From an uncultured Blastocatellia bacterium (GTDB lineage: Bacteria > Acidobacteriota > Blastocatellia > HR10): a DNA stretch of 64,000 nucleotides. The stretch lies in NCBI GenBank assembly GCA_937934295.1, contig CALHAI010000010.1, positions 99,315-163,314 of the forward strand, written 5' to 3'. Under the pieces are notes generated by a model. That model was given only the letters and a program-made list of their open reading frames with translations. It ran no database searches and had not been told where the DNA came from. Made by a program: the position numbers and the translations under genes. Numbering within the stretch: the first letter of the stretch is position 1; every line of letters starts with the position of its first letter. Of the stretch, positions 37,447 through 45,847 are shown piece after piece.

Positions 37447-38075
37447 TCTCGTATCCTCGCGACGATCGTGCTTCCGCCTCGGACGCGATCGCCCACGCGC
37501 ACGAGCAGGACAACGTCCGGCGGAAGAATGAGATCTGTTCGGGAGCCGAATTTGATCAAACCAATGCGTTCTCCCCGCTGTACAAGATCGCCCGGGCGCT
37601 TCCAGCAAACGATCCGTCGGGCCACAATGCCAGCGATTTGCTTGAGAACCACCTCCGTGTGCGCTCCGAGAATCCGAATCTCCGTTTGTTCGTTTTGGGC
37701 GGAGGCTTCGGCGCGCAGGGCGGGAAGAAAGCGGCCTGAACGATGCCGCAGCTCCACGATGCGCCCGGTCATCGGCGCGCGATTCACATGAACGTCCAGC
37801 GGAGAGAGGAAGATCGAGAGGCGCGTTGGCGAGCGCGGATCGCTCGGATCAAGCTTCGTGAGCGCGACCACGCGCCCATCGGCCGGCGAGACAATGGCGC
37901 GCTCATCCTCGGGGATCGCGCGATCGGGATCGCGGAAGAAGTACGCGAAGAAGAAGGCCAAGCCCAGCCCCCCAACACCGATCGGCCAGAGATGAAGCCA
38001 AACGCCGATGAGCGCCACGGACAAAGCACCCACAATGTACGGCCATCCATCTCGAACGATCATGCGGATTCTCAC
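37443..38075 (-). CDS. psd: Phosphatidylserine decarboxylase, short type
   Basis: 210 residues from GTG 38075 (ATG 38063 is alternative). It converts phosphatidylserine to phosphatidylethanolamine. Two N-terminal hydrophobic helices are followed by AYFFRDPDR, IVSPADGRVV, IFLSPLDVHVNR and IGLIKFGSRTDLILP, where Gly-Ser is the self-cleavage site that creates the pyruvoyl group. The short form (about 210 residues) is the archaeal-like PSD common in many bacteria. It is the first gene of a coupled operon with pssA, the subtilase and an exported helical protein. Confidence 0.95.
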   Translation of the reverse strand: MRIRMIVRDGWPYIVGALSVALIGVWLHLWPIGVGGLGLAFFFAYFFRDPDRAIPEDERAIVSPADGRVVALTKLDPSDPRSPTRLSIFLSPLDVHVNRAPMTGRIVELRHRSGRFLPALRAEASAQNEQTEIRILGAHTEVVLKQIAGIVARRIVCWKRPGDLVQRGERIGLIKFGSRTDLILPPDVVLLVRVGDRVRGGSTIVARIRE

Positions 38076-38142
38076 ACCGAAGAGGCCGGAGGCCCTCTCC
38101 GTGTCTCTTTGCGTCAGCGTTCGGACGTTCGTCGGAGCGGCG

Positions 38143-38379
38143 CTACTTCAACCCCATCTGCCGCTTGTAGCGGTTGAGCATGGCTTCCATCTTGTCCTTC
38201 ACGAGCAGCTTCTTCTTCTTCAGGATCGTTTCCTCCATCAGCTCTTCCGGAGTGGGATAGGGCAGCGCCATCAATTCGCTCAAGCGCGCTTCGTACTGCT
38301 GATGCTCAAGGGCGAGGGCGCGGAACTCCGGATCAATAGCCATCAGGTGTTCCTTGAGCGACACGGAGTTGGCATCCAT
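38143..38379 (-). CDS. DUF465 (YdcH-like) small helical protein
   Basis: 78 residues. ATG 38379 is chosen for GGAGGGGGGAG upstream; an earlier in-frame ATG adds 15 residues without a ribosome site. It shows the YdcH/DUF465 layout: an N-terminal region, a helix ending HQQYEARLSEL, a turn at PYPTPEELMEE, and a Lys-rich second helix ILKKKKLLVKDKMEAML. The function is unknown in all relatives I know of. It is alone on its transcript. Confidence 0.85.
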   Translation of the reverse strand: MDANSVSLKEHLMAIDPEFRALALEHQQYEARLSELMALPYPTPEELMEETILKKKKLLVKDKMEAMLNRYKRQMGLK

Positions 38380-38435
38380 TCTCCCCCCTCCTCGTGATAT
38401 GCTCGCTGACGTGTTCATCCCCATGTGCCGGGCGA

Positions 38436-38464
38436 ATCATAGTATGAAATTCACGTGGGCGCAA
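38436..38464 (-). promoter_or_regulatory. Promoter of the DUF465 gene
   Basis: On the minus strand TTGCGC (38464-38459), a 17-bp spacer and TATGAT (38441-38436), about 57 bases upstream of the ATG. Confidence 0.5.
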
Positions 38465-38485
38465 GCAGCGATCGCGGAGGCGCGC

Positions 38486-39004
38486 TCATGGGACACGCTC
38501 CTGAGGGGCTGAAGGCGAGGGGAAGTCGCAGCGCATCAGAAGGGCATCCTCCGGGGGATCGGTATAGTAATTCGCGCGACGATAGAGGACGTAGAATCCA
38601 AGCTGCTCGTAAAGTCGCTGCGCTGAAAGGTTGGACGCCCGCACCTCCAGCAGCGCGCATCGCGCCCCCCGTGCTTGGGCCAACGCGCGCCCATGACCGA
38701 GTAAGGCGCGCGCGATGCCCTGGCGACGGAAATTCGGATGCGTCGCCAGGTTGTGGATGTGCCATTCGTCGAGTACGATGGCCGAGCACAGGAAGCCGAG
38801 GACGCGGCGCGGGATGTGCGCCGCCGGGCGCGCTACCAGAAGGATCGAACGCTCCGGCAGGGCGAGTTCGCGCGCGTACCCCCCGTAGCCCCACCGACTC
38901 AGATGGGACAATTCTTCGATCTCGACCACTTCCGGAAGATCGTCTTCGCTCATGCGATCAATCCAGAAGGGGATCCGCGCGCCTTCGCCACCGGACTTCC
39001 GCAT
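38486..39004 (-). CDS. rimI: GNAT N-acetyltransferase, RimI-like
   Basis: 172 residues. The start at ATG 39004 keeps the first GNAT strand (FWIDRMSEDDLPEVVEIE); an ATG at 38953, four bases after the tsaB stop, would remove it. The acetyl-CoA loop is RRQGIARALL, preceded by HNLATHPNF, with LYEQLGFYVLYRRANYY at the C-terminus as in RimI (ribosomal protein S18 alanine acetyltransferase). The 47-base overlap with tsaB and the common tsaB-rimI neighbourhood support the name. Confidence 0.88.
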   Translation of the reverse strand: MRKSGGEGARIPFWIDRMSEDDLPEVVEIEELSHLSRWGYGGYARELALPERSILLVARPAAHIPRRVLGFLCSAIVLDEWHIHNLATHPNFRRQGIARALLGHGRALAQARGARCALLEVRASNLSAQRLYEQLGFYVLYRRANYYTDPPEDALLMRCDFPSPSAPQERVP

Positions 39005-39758
39005 CGGCGGGCCTCACGTAAAGCGCATCGAGGGTCGCCCCTTCGGGGTCAAGTCCTTCAGGAAATCGGCGAGCGGCCAGTGCCGCGACCGCTGGCGCGA
39101 GAAACGGCCGAAGGGGGAGCAACCACCACCCGCGCCCTTCACGCGGAGCGTGGGTGAGCCGGATGAGCGGCCGACCCTTTTGCCGCGCCGCCTCTTCGAG
39201 CGCCTCACGAAGCGGGGCTCCGGCATCGCAGACGAAGATGAGCGACTCTTCCTCAAGCGAAGCCACCAAGTGTTCAGGCCGTACCACATGCGGCTCGCTG
39301 AGCGCCTGCAGCTCGCCTCCGACCGTGAAGCGAAAAAGTTGCGCGTACACCTCGCCGCGCAACGCATCGCGACAGGCACAGATCGTCCCGCTCACGCCCG
39401 CACTGTAAGCCAATGCTTCGAGAGCGCCGATCCCGATGACCGGCTTGGCGAGCGCGTGCGCGAACCCTTTGATCGCCGCGATCCCCACGCGCACGCCGGT
39501 GAACGATCCCGGACCGATCGCCACAGCCAAGAGCGAGACCTGTGGAAGCGCGATCCCCGCCCGGCGCAGCAGAAAATCCACATCCTCATGGAGCACCTGC
39601 GAGTGCGTCCCCGGACGCCAACTGCCCAGCACGGCCACCAGCTCTGCTCCGCGGTGGAGCGCCACGCTCCCACGCTCGGAAGTCGTGTCCACGGCGAGGA
39701 TCAGCGGTGCCTCGCGATCGGGAGAACTCACGCCCGGCTCCCTCTGAGAATCGTTCAT
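38958..39758 (-). CDS. tsaB: tRNA threonylcarbamoyladenosine biosynthesis protein TsaB
   Basis: 266 residues from ATG 39758; in-frame codons further upstream fall before the predicted transcription start. An ASKHA-fold pseudo-ATPase partner of TsaD in t6A formation. It has ILAVDTTSERGSVAL at the start, HSQVLHEDVDFLLRRAG, and the family signature AIGPGSFTGVRVGIAAIKGF. It is coupled to rimI. Transcription comes from the minus-strand half of a divergent promoter pair shared with mutS. Confidence 0.94.
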   Translation of the reverse strand: MNDSQREPGVSSPDREAPLILAVDTTSERGSVALHRGAELVAVLGSWRPGTHSQVLHEDVDFLLRRAGIALPQVSLLAVAIGPGSFTGVRVGIAAIKGFAHALAKPVIGIGALEALAYSAGVSGTICACRDALRGEVYAQLFRFTVGGELQALSEPHVVRPEHLVASLEEESLIFVCDAGAPLREALEEAARQKGRPLIRLTHAPREGRGWWLLPLRPFLAPAVAALAARRFPEGLDPEGATLDALYVRPADAEVRWRRRADPLLD

Positions 39759-39788
39759 TTGACACATCCGACAGACCAATTATATATT
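39759..39788 (+). promoter_or_regulatory. Promoter of mutS (overlaps the tsaB promoter)
   Basis: TTGACA (39759-39764, perfect), then TATATA (39781-39786, 16-bp spacer) or TATATT (39783-39788, 18-bp spacer). The mutS ATG is about 95 bases downstream. Confidence 0.65.
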
Positions 39789-39808
39789 CTGCTTCCCTAT
39801 GGGGACAA
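39779..39808 (-). promoter_or_regulatory. Promoter of tsaB-rimI (overlaps the mutS promoter)
   Basis: On the minus strand TTGTCC (39808-39803), an 18-bp spacer and a perfect TATAAT (39784-39779). The start would be near 39772, only ~14 bases before the tsaB ATG. The -10 box lies on the same bases as that of mutS. Confidence 0.65.
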
Positions 39809-39887
39809 TCCGAAGGCGCGCCGAGCGACTGGCCTCAAGCATCTCCAAGACGCGCTCGATCGCGCAAGGGAGGGATGCGACAAGAGG

Positions 39888-42557
39888 ATGAATCCCAGTC
39901 AGCTCACGCCCATGCTCAAGCAGTATCACGAGATCAAGCGGCGCTATCCGGGCACGCTGCTCTTTTTCCGACTCGGCGATTTCTACGAGCTGTTCTACGA
40001 GGATGCGATCATCGGCGCGCGCGAATTGGAGATCGCGCTCACGGCACGACACAAGGAGCGCGGGACGCCTGTCCCGATGTGCGGCGTGCCCCATCACGCC
40101 GTGATGGGCTACATCGCGAAGCTCATTCGTAAGGGATATCGGGTCGCCCTCTGCGATCAGGTCGAAGAACCGAGAAGCTCCACGAAGCTCGTGCGGCGGG
40201 AGGTCGTGCGGATCATCACCCCGGGCACGGTCCTGGAAGGGCCGTTGTTGGAAGCGAGCGAGAACCATTACTTGGCCGCCGTGTGTGGGACGGCCGAAGC
40301 CGCCGCGGCCAGCTTCCTCGATGTCTCAACCGGAGAGTTCGTCGTCGCGGAATTCGTCGGGGAACGAGCGTGGGAGCAACTCCTGGAACAGATGGACGCC
40401 TTCGCGCCGCGCGAGGTGTTGTATCCGAAAGCGCTGGAATCGATCCTGAATGCTTATGTCCGGCACGAGACGACCCCCTCTGAAGGTGCGATGGATCGCG
40501 ATCTGCCCGTGGGGAGCACCGCCCTCGATCGCGCGGCGCGCACGCCGCTTGAGGATTGGATCTTTGACTTCGCCTACGCCCATGCCCTCTTGTGCGAGCA
40601 CTTCGGCGTCTCGACGCTCGAAGGCTTCGATCTGGACGGGCATGCTCTGGCCGTGCAAGTGGCTGGGGCGGCGCTGCATTACGTGCGCGAGACGCAGCGG
40701 GCGGAGGCCGCGCACATCACGGAGATCTCCTTCTTCCGGCCTTCGGAATTCATGATCCTGGATCCGACGACGGTCCGTAATCTGGAACTGGTCGAAGCGT
40801 TGGATGGCTCGCGCGAACACACGCTATTTGCGGTGTTGAACGCGACGGAGACGGCGATGGGAGCGCGGCTGCTGCGGCAATGGATCTTACGCCCATGCTG
40901 TCGGCTGACCGAGATCACGGCGCGGCTGGATGCCGTCGAGGAATTGGTGCGCCAGACGGTGTGGCGCGATCAGGTGCGCGCGCGGTTGAAGCGGATCCAG
41001 GATCTCGAACGCGTGCTCGCGCGCGTGAACGTGGGTACGGCCACGCCGCGTGATCTCGCCACACTGCGCAACAGCCTGGCCGTTGTGCCGGAGCTCAAAG
41101 AGCTGTTGCGCGGGGCTACGGCCTCGCTCCTTGAAATTCTGCGCGAGAGTCTCGATGAGCTTCAGGACGTGCGCGCTCGACTTGAGGCCGCGCTCGTCGA
41201 GAATCCGCCCGCGGCGCTCGGCGATGGCCTGACGATCCGCGGCGGCTTCCACGCGGAATTGGACGAGCTGCGCGCGCTGGTGACCGACAGCAAGAGCTAC
41301 CTGGCTCGCCTCGAACAGCGCGAGCGCGCCCGGACGGGCATCTCCTCGCTCAAGGTGAAATTCAATCAGGTCTTCGGCTACTTCATCGAGGTGAGCAAGG
41401 CGAATCTCCATCTGATTCCTCCCGACTATGAGCGGAAGCAGACGCTCGTCGGGGCCGAACGCTTCACTACGCCGGAGCTGAAGGAGTATGAGGCGAAGAT
41501 CCTCGGGGCCGAGGGGCGCATCCTCGAATTGGAGCGAGAGCTGTTTCACGAGCTGCGCCAGGAGGTGGCGCGCGCGACCCGGCGTATTCAAGCGACGGCG
41601 CGCGCGCTCGCTCATTTGGATGTGCTGGCGGCTTTGGCCGAGATGGCCGTCCGCCGCGCCTATCGGCGTCCCCTCCTGACCGAGGGCGATGAGTTGTACA
41701 TTCGTGCCGGGCGCCATCCGGTCGTCGAAGTGCAACTCGGGCGCTTCGTCCCGAACGATCTCTACATGAACAACACGACCGATCGCTTGCTCATCCTCAC
41801 GGGGCCGAACATGGGAGGCAAGAGCGTTTACCTGCGTCAGACCGCGCTCATTTGCCTCATGGCCCAGATGGGATCGTTCGTTCCCGCCGACGAAGCGCGC
41901 CTGGGCGTGGTGGACCGCATCTTCACGCGCGTGGGATCGTCCGATAGCGTCGCCAAGGGGCGCTCCACCTTCATGATGGAGATGATCGAGACGGCGAAGA
42001 TCCTGAACACGGCCACGCCGCGCAGTCTCGTGTTGCTCGACGAGGTCGGGCGTGGCACGGCCACCTTCGACGGCCTCTCGATCGCCTGGGCCGTGGCCGA
42101 GTATCTCCATAACAACGCGAATCATGCGGCCAAGACGCTGTTTGCGACGCACTATCACGAGCTGACGGAGCTGGCGCGCGTCTTGCCGGGCGTGCGGAAC
42201 TATCAAGTCCTGGTCAAGGAATCCAAAGGAGAGATCCTCTTCCTGCATAAGGTCGTCGAGGGGAGCGCGAACAAATCCTACGGGATCGAGGTCGCACGCC
42301 TAGCGGGGTTGCCGCGTTCCGTCATCGCGCGCGCGCGGGAGATCTTGGAGAATCTGGAGGCGAACGAATTGGATCCAATGGGACGCCCGCGATTGGCCGA
42401 GCACCTGCCCGGGCGCGAGGGATGGAAGCGGCAACCGACCCTCTTTGAGGCCGTCCACTGGTCGCTTCTGGACGAACTGCGCGCCCTTGACGTAGATCGG
42501 CTCTCACCAGAAGAGGCGAAACGCTGGCTGCAAGAGGCCAAGCGGAAGCTCGTCTGA
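39888..42557 (+). CDS. mutS: DNA mismatch repair protein MutS
   Basis: 889 residues. The start at ATG 39888 is set by homology (MNPSQLTPMLKQYHEIKRRY); the frame stays open far upstream across the tsaB gene but is not coding there. The mismatch-recognition domain has the Phe-x-Glu-like LFFRLGDFYELFYEDA segment. The connector, core and clamp follow, then the ATPase with Walker A GPNMGGKS, STFMMEM, Walker B LVLLDEVGRGT and FATHYHEL. Length and order match MutS1. No mutL is in view. Confidence 0.97.
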   Translation: MNPSQLTPMLKQYHEIKRRYPGTLLFFRLGDFYELFYEDAIIGARELEIALTARHKERGTPVPMCGVPHHAVMGYIAKLIRKGYRVALCDQVEEPRSSTKLVRREVVRIITPGTVLEGPLLEASENHYLAAVCGTAEAAAASFLDVSTGEFVVAEFVGERAWEQLLEQMDAFAPREVLYPKALESILNAYVRHETTPSEGAMDRDLPVGSTALDRAARTPLEDWIFDFAYAHALLCEHFGVSTLEGFDLDGHALAVQVAGAALHYVRETQRAEAAHITEISFFRPSEFMILDPTTVRNLELVEALDGSREHTLFAVLNATETAMGARLLRQWILRPCCRLTEITARLDAVEELVRQTVWRDQVRARLKRIQDLERVLARVNVGTATPRDLATLRNSLAVVPELKELLRGATASLLEILRESLDELQDVRARLEAALVENPPAALGDGLTIRGGFHAELDELRALVTDSKSYLARLEQRERARTGISSLKVKFNQVFGYFIEVSKANLHLIPPDYERKQTLVGAERFTTPELKEYEAKILGAEGRILELERELFHELRQEVARATRRIQATARALAHLDVLAALAEMAVRRAYRRPLLTEGDELYIRAGRHPVVEVQLGRFVPNDLYMNNTTDRLLILTGPNMGGKSVYLRQTALICLMAQMGSFVPADEARLGVVDRIFTRVGSSDSVAKGRSTFMMEMIETAKILNTATPRSLVLLDEVGRGTATFDGLSIAWAVAEYLHNNANHAAKTLFATHYHELTELARVLPGVRNYQVLVKESKGEILFLHKVVEGSANKSYGIEVARLAGLPRSVIARAREILENLEANELDPMGRPRLAEHLPGREGWKRQPTLFEAVHWSLLDELRALDVDRLSPEEAKRWLQEAKRKLV

Positions 42558-42589
42558 TGGATCTTGCGAAGGGCGAAGGGCCCCGGATG

Positions 42590-42598
42590 TGGTAGAAT
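42590..42598 (+). promoter_or_regulatory. Possible extended -10 promoter for fur-guaA
   Basis: TGG-TAGAAT, an extended -10 element ending 21 bases before the fur ATG. No -35 hexamer at proper spacing and no clear Fur box were seen. Confidence 0.35.
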
Positions 42599-42619
42599 AC
42601 CGGAGCGAGGAGATCACCG

Positions 42620-43114
42620 ATGGTCGAGAGGAAGAAGGCGTCTCGCGCGGGAGTGACGACCACTCCGTCTGAGGGGCGCCCGGAGAAGCGGCTCTTCCAC
42701 GAGTACCTGCGGCGCAAAGGGCTGAAGCGGACGGCGCAGCGCGACCTCATCCTGGAGACGTTCCTGGAGAGCGAGAAGCATATCACGAGCGAAGCCCTCT
42801 ATCGCAAGGTTCGAGAGCGCGATCCCAGCGTCGGCTTCGCGACAGTCTACCGCACGCTCAAGCTGCTCACCGAATGCGGGATCGCGCGCTCGATGCAGCT
42901 GGGGGATCGCTACACGCATTATGAGCAGGGGTTCGACAAGCAGCATCACGATCATCTGATCTGCATCGAGTGCGGGGGGATCACGGAGTTCTTCAGCCAG
43001 CAGTTGGAGAACATCCAAGCCGAGGTCGTGCGGCGGCATGGCTTTCGGATGGTCGATCACAGCCTACGCATCTGGGGGGTTTGTCGAATGTGTCAACGAC
43101 GGCGCGCGTCCTAA
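42620..43114 (+). CDS. Fur-family metalloregulator
   Basis: 164 residues with a basic N-terminal extension ([11 protein letters not shown]). The winged helix ([32 protein letters not shown]) is followed by the metal-sensing half: [12 protein letters not shown] and a second Cys pair, CRMCQ, giving the structural zinc site. HYEQ and the His-rich HHDH supply the regulatory metal site. Iron, zinc and peroxide sensors of this family cannot be told apart with confidence here. ATG 42620 has GGAG upstream. Five bases separate it from guaA, an unusual partner. Confidence 0.93.
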   Translation: MVERKKASRAGVTTTPSEGRPEKRLFHEYLRRKGLKRTAQRDLILETFLESEKHITSEALYRKVRERDPSVGFATVYRTLKLLTECGIARSMQLGDRYTHYEQGFDKQHHDHLICIECGGITEFFSQQLENIQAEVVRRHGFRMVDHSLRIWGVCRMCQRRRAS

Positions 43115-43119
43115 CGGCC

Positions 43120-44673
43120 ATGACGGAGACCGGAGCTTCGAGCGAACCCGAGGTTGTCCTCGTCCTGGACTTCGGCTCGCAGTACACGCAGCTCATCGGC
43201 CGACGGGTTCGGGAGTTGGGCGTTTATTCCGAGATCGTGCCCTTTTCCACCCCTCCTGATCGGATTCGCGCGCGACGACCGCGCGCGCTCATCCTCTCGG
43301 GCGGGCCGCGCTCGGTTTACGAAGAGGGAGCGCCGCGCTGCGATCCCGCGATCCTGGAGCTGGGCCTTCCTATCCTCGGCATTTGCTACGGCGTGCAACT
43401 GATGGCACATGTCCTCGGTGGGGAAGTCGCTCCTTCGGATCGGCGAGAATACGGCGCAGCGCAGCTTGAGGTAGTCGGCGAGAGCCCGCTCTTCGCCGGG
43501 TTGCCCCGGGAGATGACCGTCTGGATGAGTCATGGCGATGAGGTGCGTCGTCCGCCGGAAGGATTTCACATCCTCGCGCGTACGGACCGATCCATCGGCG
43601 CAATCGCTCATCCGGAGCGTGGTCTCTATGGGGTGCAATTTCATCCCGAAGTCGCGCACACCCCTTATGGGCGCGACATTCTCCGCCGCTTCCTCTTTGA
43701 CATCGCCGGCTGTCGCGGCCAGTGGCGGTTGAGCGCGTTCATCGAGGCCACTATCGAACGGATTCGGGAGGAGGTCGGATCGGGACGCGCGCTCTGCGCG
43801 CTCTCGGGAGGAGTGGATTCTTCGGTCGCCGCGGCGCTGGCCGCGCGCGCCATCGAGTCGCGCTTGATCGGGCTCTTTGTGGATAATGGGCTGTTGCGAC
43901 AGGGCGAGTTCGAGGAGGTCCTCTGCGCCTATGAGCGCATGGGGATGCGCGTGCACGGAGTGCGCGCTGGCGAACGCTTCCTGCGCCGATTACGCGGGAT
44001 CACCGATCCCGAGCAGAAGCGAAAGGTCATCGGCGCGGAGTTCATCGCCGTCTTCCGCGAAGAGGCTGCTCGGCTCGGTCCCATCGAATTCCTCGTGCAG
44101 GGGACGACGTATCCCGACGTCATCGAATCCACATCGGTGCGCGGGCCTTCGGCCGTCATCAAAAGCCATCACAACGTCGGGGGATTGCCTGAGCACCTCG
44201 GCTTTCGATTGATCGAACCGCTGCGTGAGTTGTTCAAAGACGAAGTTCGCGAGGTCGGACGGCAATTGGGCGTCCCCCGCGAGATCCTCGCGCGTCATCC
44301 GTTCCCCGGTCCGGGATTGGCCGTGCGCGTGCTGGGCGAAGTCACGCCGCAACGGTTGGAGATCGTGCGCGCGGCCGACGCCATCGTGGTGGAGGAGATC
44401 CGGCGAGCCGGACTCTACGAGCGGGTCTGGCAAGCCTTCGCCGTCTTGCTACCGGTGAGTAGCGTCGGCGTCATGGGCGATGAGCGGACATATGAGCAGA
44501 CCGTCGCCATTCGTATCGTCAGCAGCGTGGATGGGATGACGGCGGATTGGGTCCGCGTGCCCTACGAAGTGCTCGAGCGCATGGCCAGTCGCATCGTCTC
44601 CGAGGTGCGCGGGGTCAACCGCGTTGTCTACGACATCAGTTCCAAGCCCCCGAGCACGATCGAGTGGGAATGA
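43120..44673 (+). CDS. guaA: GMP synthase (glutamine-hydrolysing)
   Basis: 517 residues from ATG 43120, five bases after the fur stop. It converts XMP to GMP. The N-terminal class-I amidotransferase has Cys in [15 protein letters not shown] and His-Glu in [10 protein letters not shown]. The ATP pyrophosphatase domain has the P-loop [12 protein letters not shown]. The C-terminal dimerisation domain ends in [14 protein letters not shown], the universal GuaA ending. No ribosome site is obvious, so translation is probably coupled to fur. It converges on tyrA with six bases between stops. Confidence 0.97.
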   Translation: MTETGASSEPEVVLVLDFGSQYTQLIGRRVRELGVYSEIVPFSTPPDRIRARRPRALILSGGPRSVYEEGAPRCDPAILELGLPILGICYGVQLMAHVLGGEVAPSDRREYGAAQLEVVGESPLFAGLPREMTVWMSHGDEVRRPPEGFHILARTDRSIGAIAHPERGLYGVQFHPEVAHTPYGRDILRRFLFDIAGCRGQWRLSAFIEATIERIREEVGSGRALCALSGGVDSSVAAALAARAIESRLIGLFVDNGLLRQGEFEEVLCAYERMGMRVHGVRAGERFLRRLRGITDPEQKRKVIGAEFIAVFREEAARLGPIEFLVQGTTYPDVIESTSVRGPSAVIKSHHNVGGLPEHLGFRLIEPLRELFKDEVREVGRQLGVPREILARHPFPGPGLAVRVLGEVTPQRLEIVRAADAIVVEEIRRAGLYERVWQAFAVLLPVSSVGVMGDERTYEQTVAIRIVSSVDGMTADWVRVPYEVLERMASRIVSEVRGVNRVVYDISSKPPSTIEWE

Positions 44674-44679
44674 CGCCGA

Positions 44680-45507
44680 TCACGGTGCCCCAGACCCTCG
44701 GCGCTTCCCCTCCGCTCTTTGCCGCGCGCGTTGGACCCGCCGAAGTGCCTTCAGTGCCGGATCATCGGGATAGAGCTTCAACATGACGGTGGTGAAGGCG
44801 CGGATGAGATCTCCTCGCATCTGCGGCGTGTAGGGGTTGTAGTGCTGGAGGTCGTGGAAGAGTTGCCAGGTATCGTGCGTCGTCTGTTCGATCACGCCGC
44901 GAATGGCCTCGAATCCCTTAGTCGTGATCTCCCCTGATTCGAGGGGCAATTCGCTGAGCACGCGGCCGACAAAGTGCGTGATCCCTTGCGAGTATGCCGC
45001 TCGGCGATCGTGCTCGTCCGGGGACATCTCGATCACGCGCACGCCGCGCCGTTCCCAGAACGCGCGCCAGAAATGCAACGAGGCCGCGCTCACGCGCAAC
45101 GGGCAGAAGACTATGCGCAAGCCGCGGAATCCATCCTTCGCGCTGTCGGGACCAAAGAGCGGATGCGTGCCCAAGGCTTCCACATCCTCGGGGAGCTCAC
45201 GACGCATCACCTCGATCGGGTGGAGTTTCACCGAGCACGTGTCCATGACCAGCGTGCCGGGACGCAAGTAAGAGCGCGCTTCCCGAATCGCGGACTCGAA
45301 CTCCGAGATGGGGACGCAGAAGAAGAGCGCGTCGGCGGCGCAAGCGGCCGCGAGCGAGACGACTTGCACGCCGATCTCCCGAGCGGCCGCGTGATCGGGC
45401 TGCCGATCGTAGACGCGGACGGAGAACTCCTCGCGGAGAACGCGCCCCATCAGCCGACCGAAGCGGCCGAATCCGATGACCGCGCACGTTGGTCTCTCGC
45501 TCTTCAT
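44680..45507 (-). CDS. Prephenate/arogenate dehydrogenase
   Basis: 275 residues from ATG 45507, chosen because it opens the Rossmann strand (CAVIGFGRFGRLMG); frames upstream look non-homologous. NAD(P)-binding GxGxxG is GFGRFG. VMDTCSVKLHPIEVM and THPLFGPDSAKDGFRGL fit the TyrA family, and the latter resembles plant-type arogenate dehydrogenases (HPMFGPESGK) more than E. coli TyrA. There is no chorismate mutase or ACT domain. It catalyses the oxidative decarboxylation leading to tyrosine; the choice between prephenate and arogenate is inferred only from motif resemblance. Confidence 0.88.
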   Translation of the reverse strand: MKSERPTCAVIGFGRFGRLMGRVLREEFSVRVYDRQPDHAAAREIGVQVVSLAAACAADALFFCVPISEFESAIREARSYLRPGTLVMDTCSVKLHPIEVMRRELPEDVEALGTHPLFGPDSAKDGFRGLRIVFCPLRVSAASLHFWRAFWERRGVRVIEMSPDEHDRRAAYSQGITHFVGRVLSELPLESGEITTKGFEAIRGVIEQTTHDTWQLFHDLQHYNPYTPQMRGDLIRAFTTVMLKLYPDDPALKALRRVQRARQRAEGKRRGSGAP

Positions 45508-45599
45508 TGCCGGAGAGCAAAGTAACAGAGAGCGAGCCGATTCGTCCAGGGGAGCGTCACCGAGGGCTTCCCACTTCATGTCGCCAGGCGAATGGACTG

Positions 45600-45608
45600 T
45601 GATATAAT
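45600..45608 (+). promoter_or_regulatory. Extended -10 promoter of the MoxR/VWA operon
   Basis: TGA-TATAAT, a perfect -10 with the TGn extension. Start near 45614-45615; the first transcribed bases can form a hairpin (CCAGGC 45612-45617, GCCTGG 45628-45633). No good -35 box is present, as often found with extended -10 promoters. Confidence 0.6.
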
Positions 45609-45847
45609 CGCCCAGGCGTGCGAGAGTGCCTGGATCGAACGCCCTCGCGCGATCTGACGAGCGCTGGGGCACAGACGTTGTTTGAAACGGTTCGCCATCG
45701 CCACGATGCGCAAGGGGAAGCGGGCGTTCGCGGAAGGCCTCAGGTGAACGGTACCGGGCGTTTCATATGCGCTTCGTGCGAGAGCGCGCGAAAGGTGCAA
45801 CCGATGGGCGTGCCGGAACGTTCCTTGTGTGTGGAATCGGTGCGCGT
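45609..45847 (+). other. Long predicted 5' leader of the MoxR/VWA operon
   Basis: About 230 bases between the predicted start and the first ATG. Contents: the CCAGGC/GCCTGG hairpin at the 5' end and a GGAACGTTCC palindrome at 45815-45824, 24 bases before the ATG. No known riboswitch or small RNA was recognised. Translation could also begin at ATG 45767, which would shorten the leader. Confidence 0.35.

Noticed and set aside
38952..39887. An N-terminal extension of MutS by ~310 residues
   Set aside because: The frame is open by chance through tsaB and rimI on the other strand; MutS homology begins at 39888 and the promoter lies at 39759-39788.
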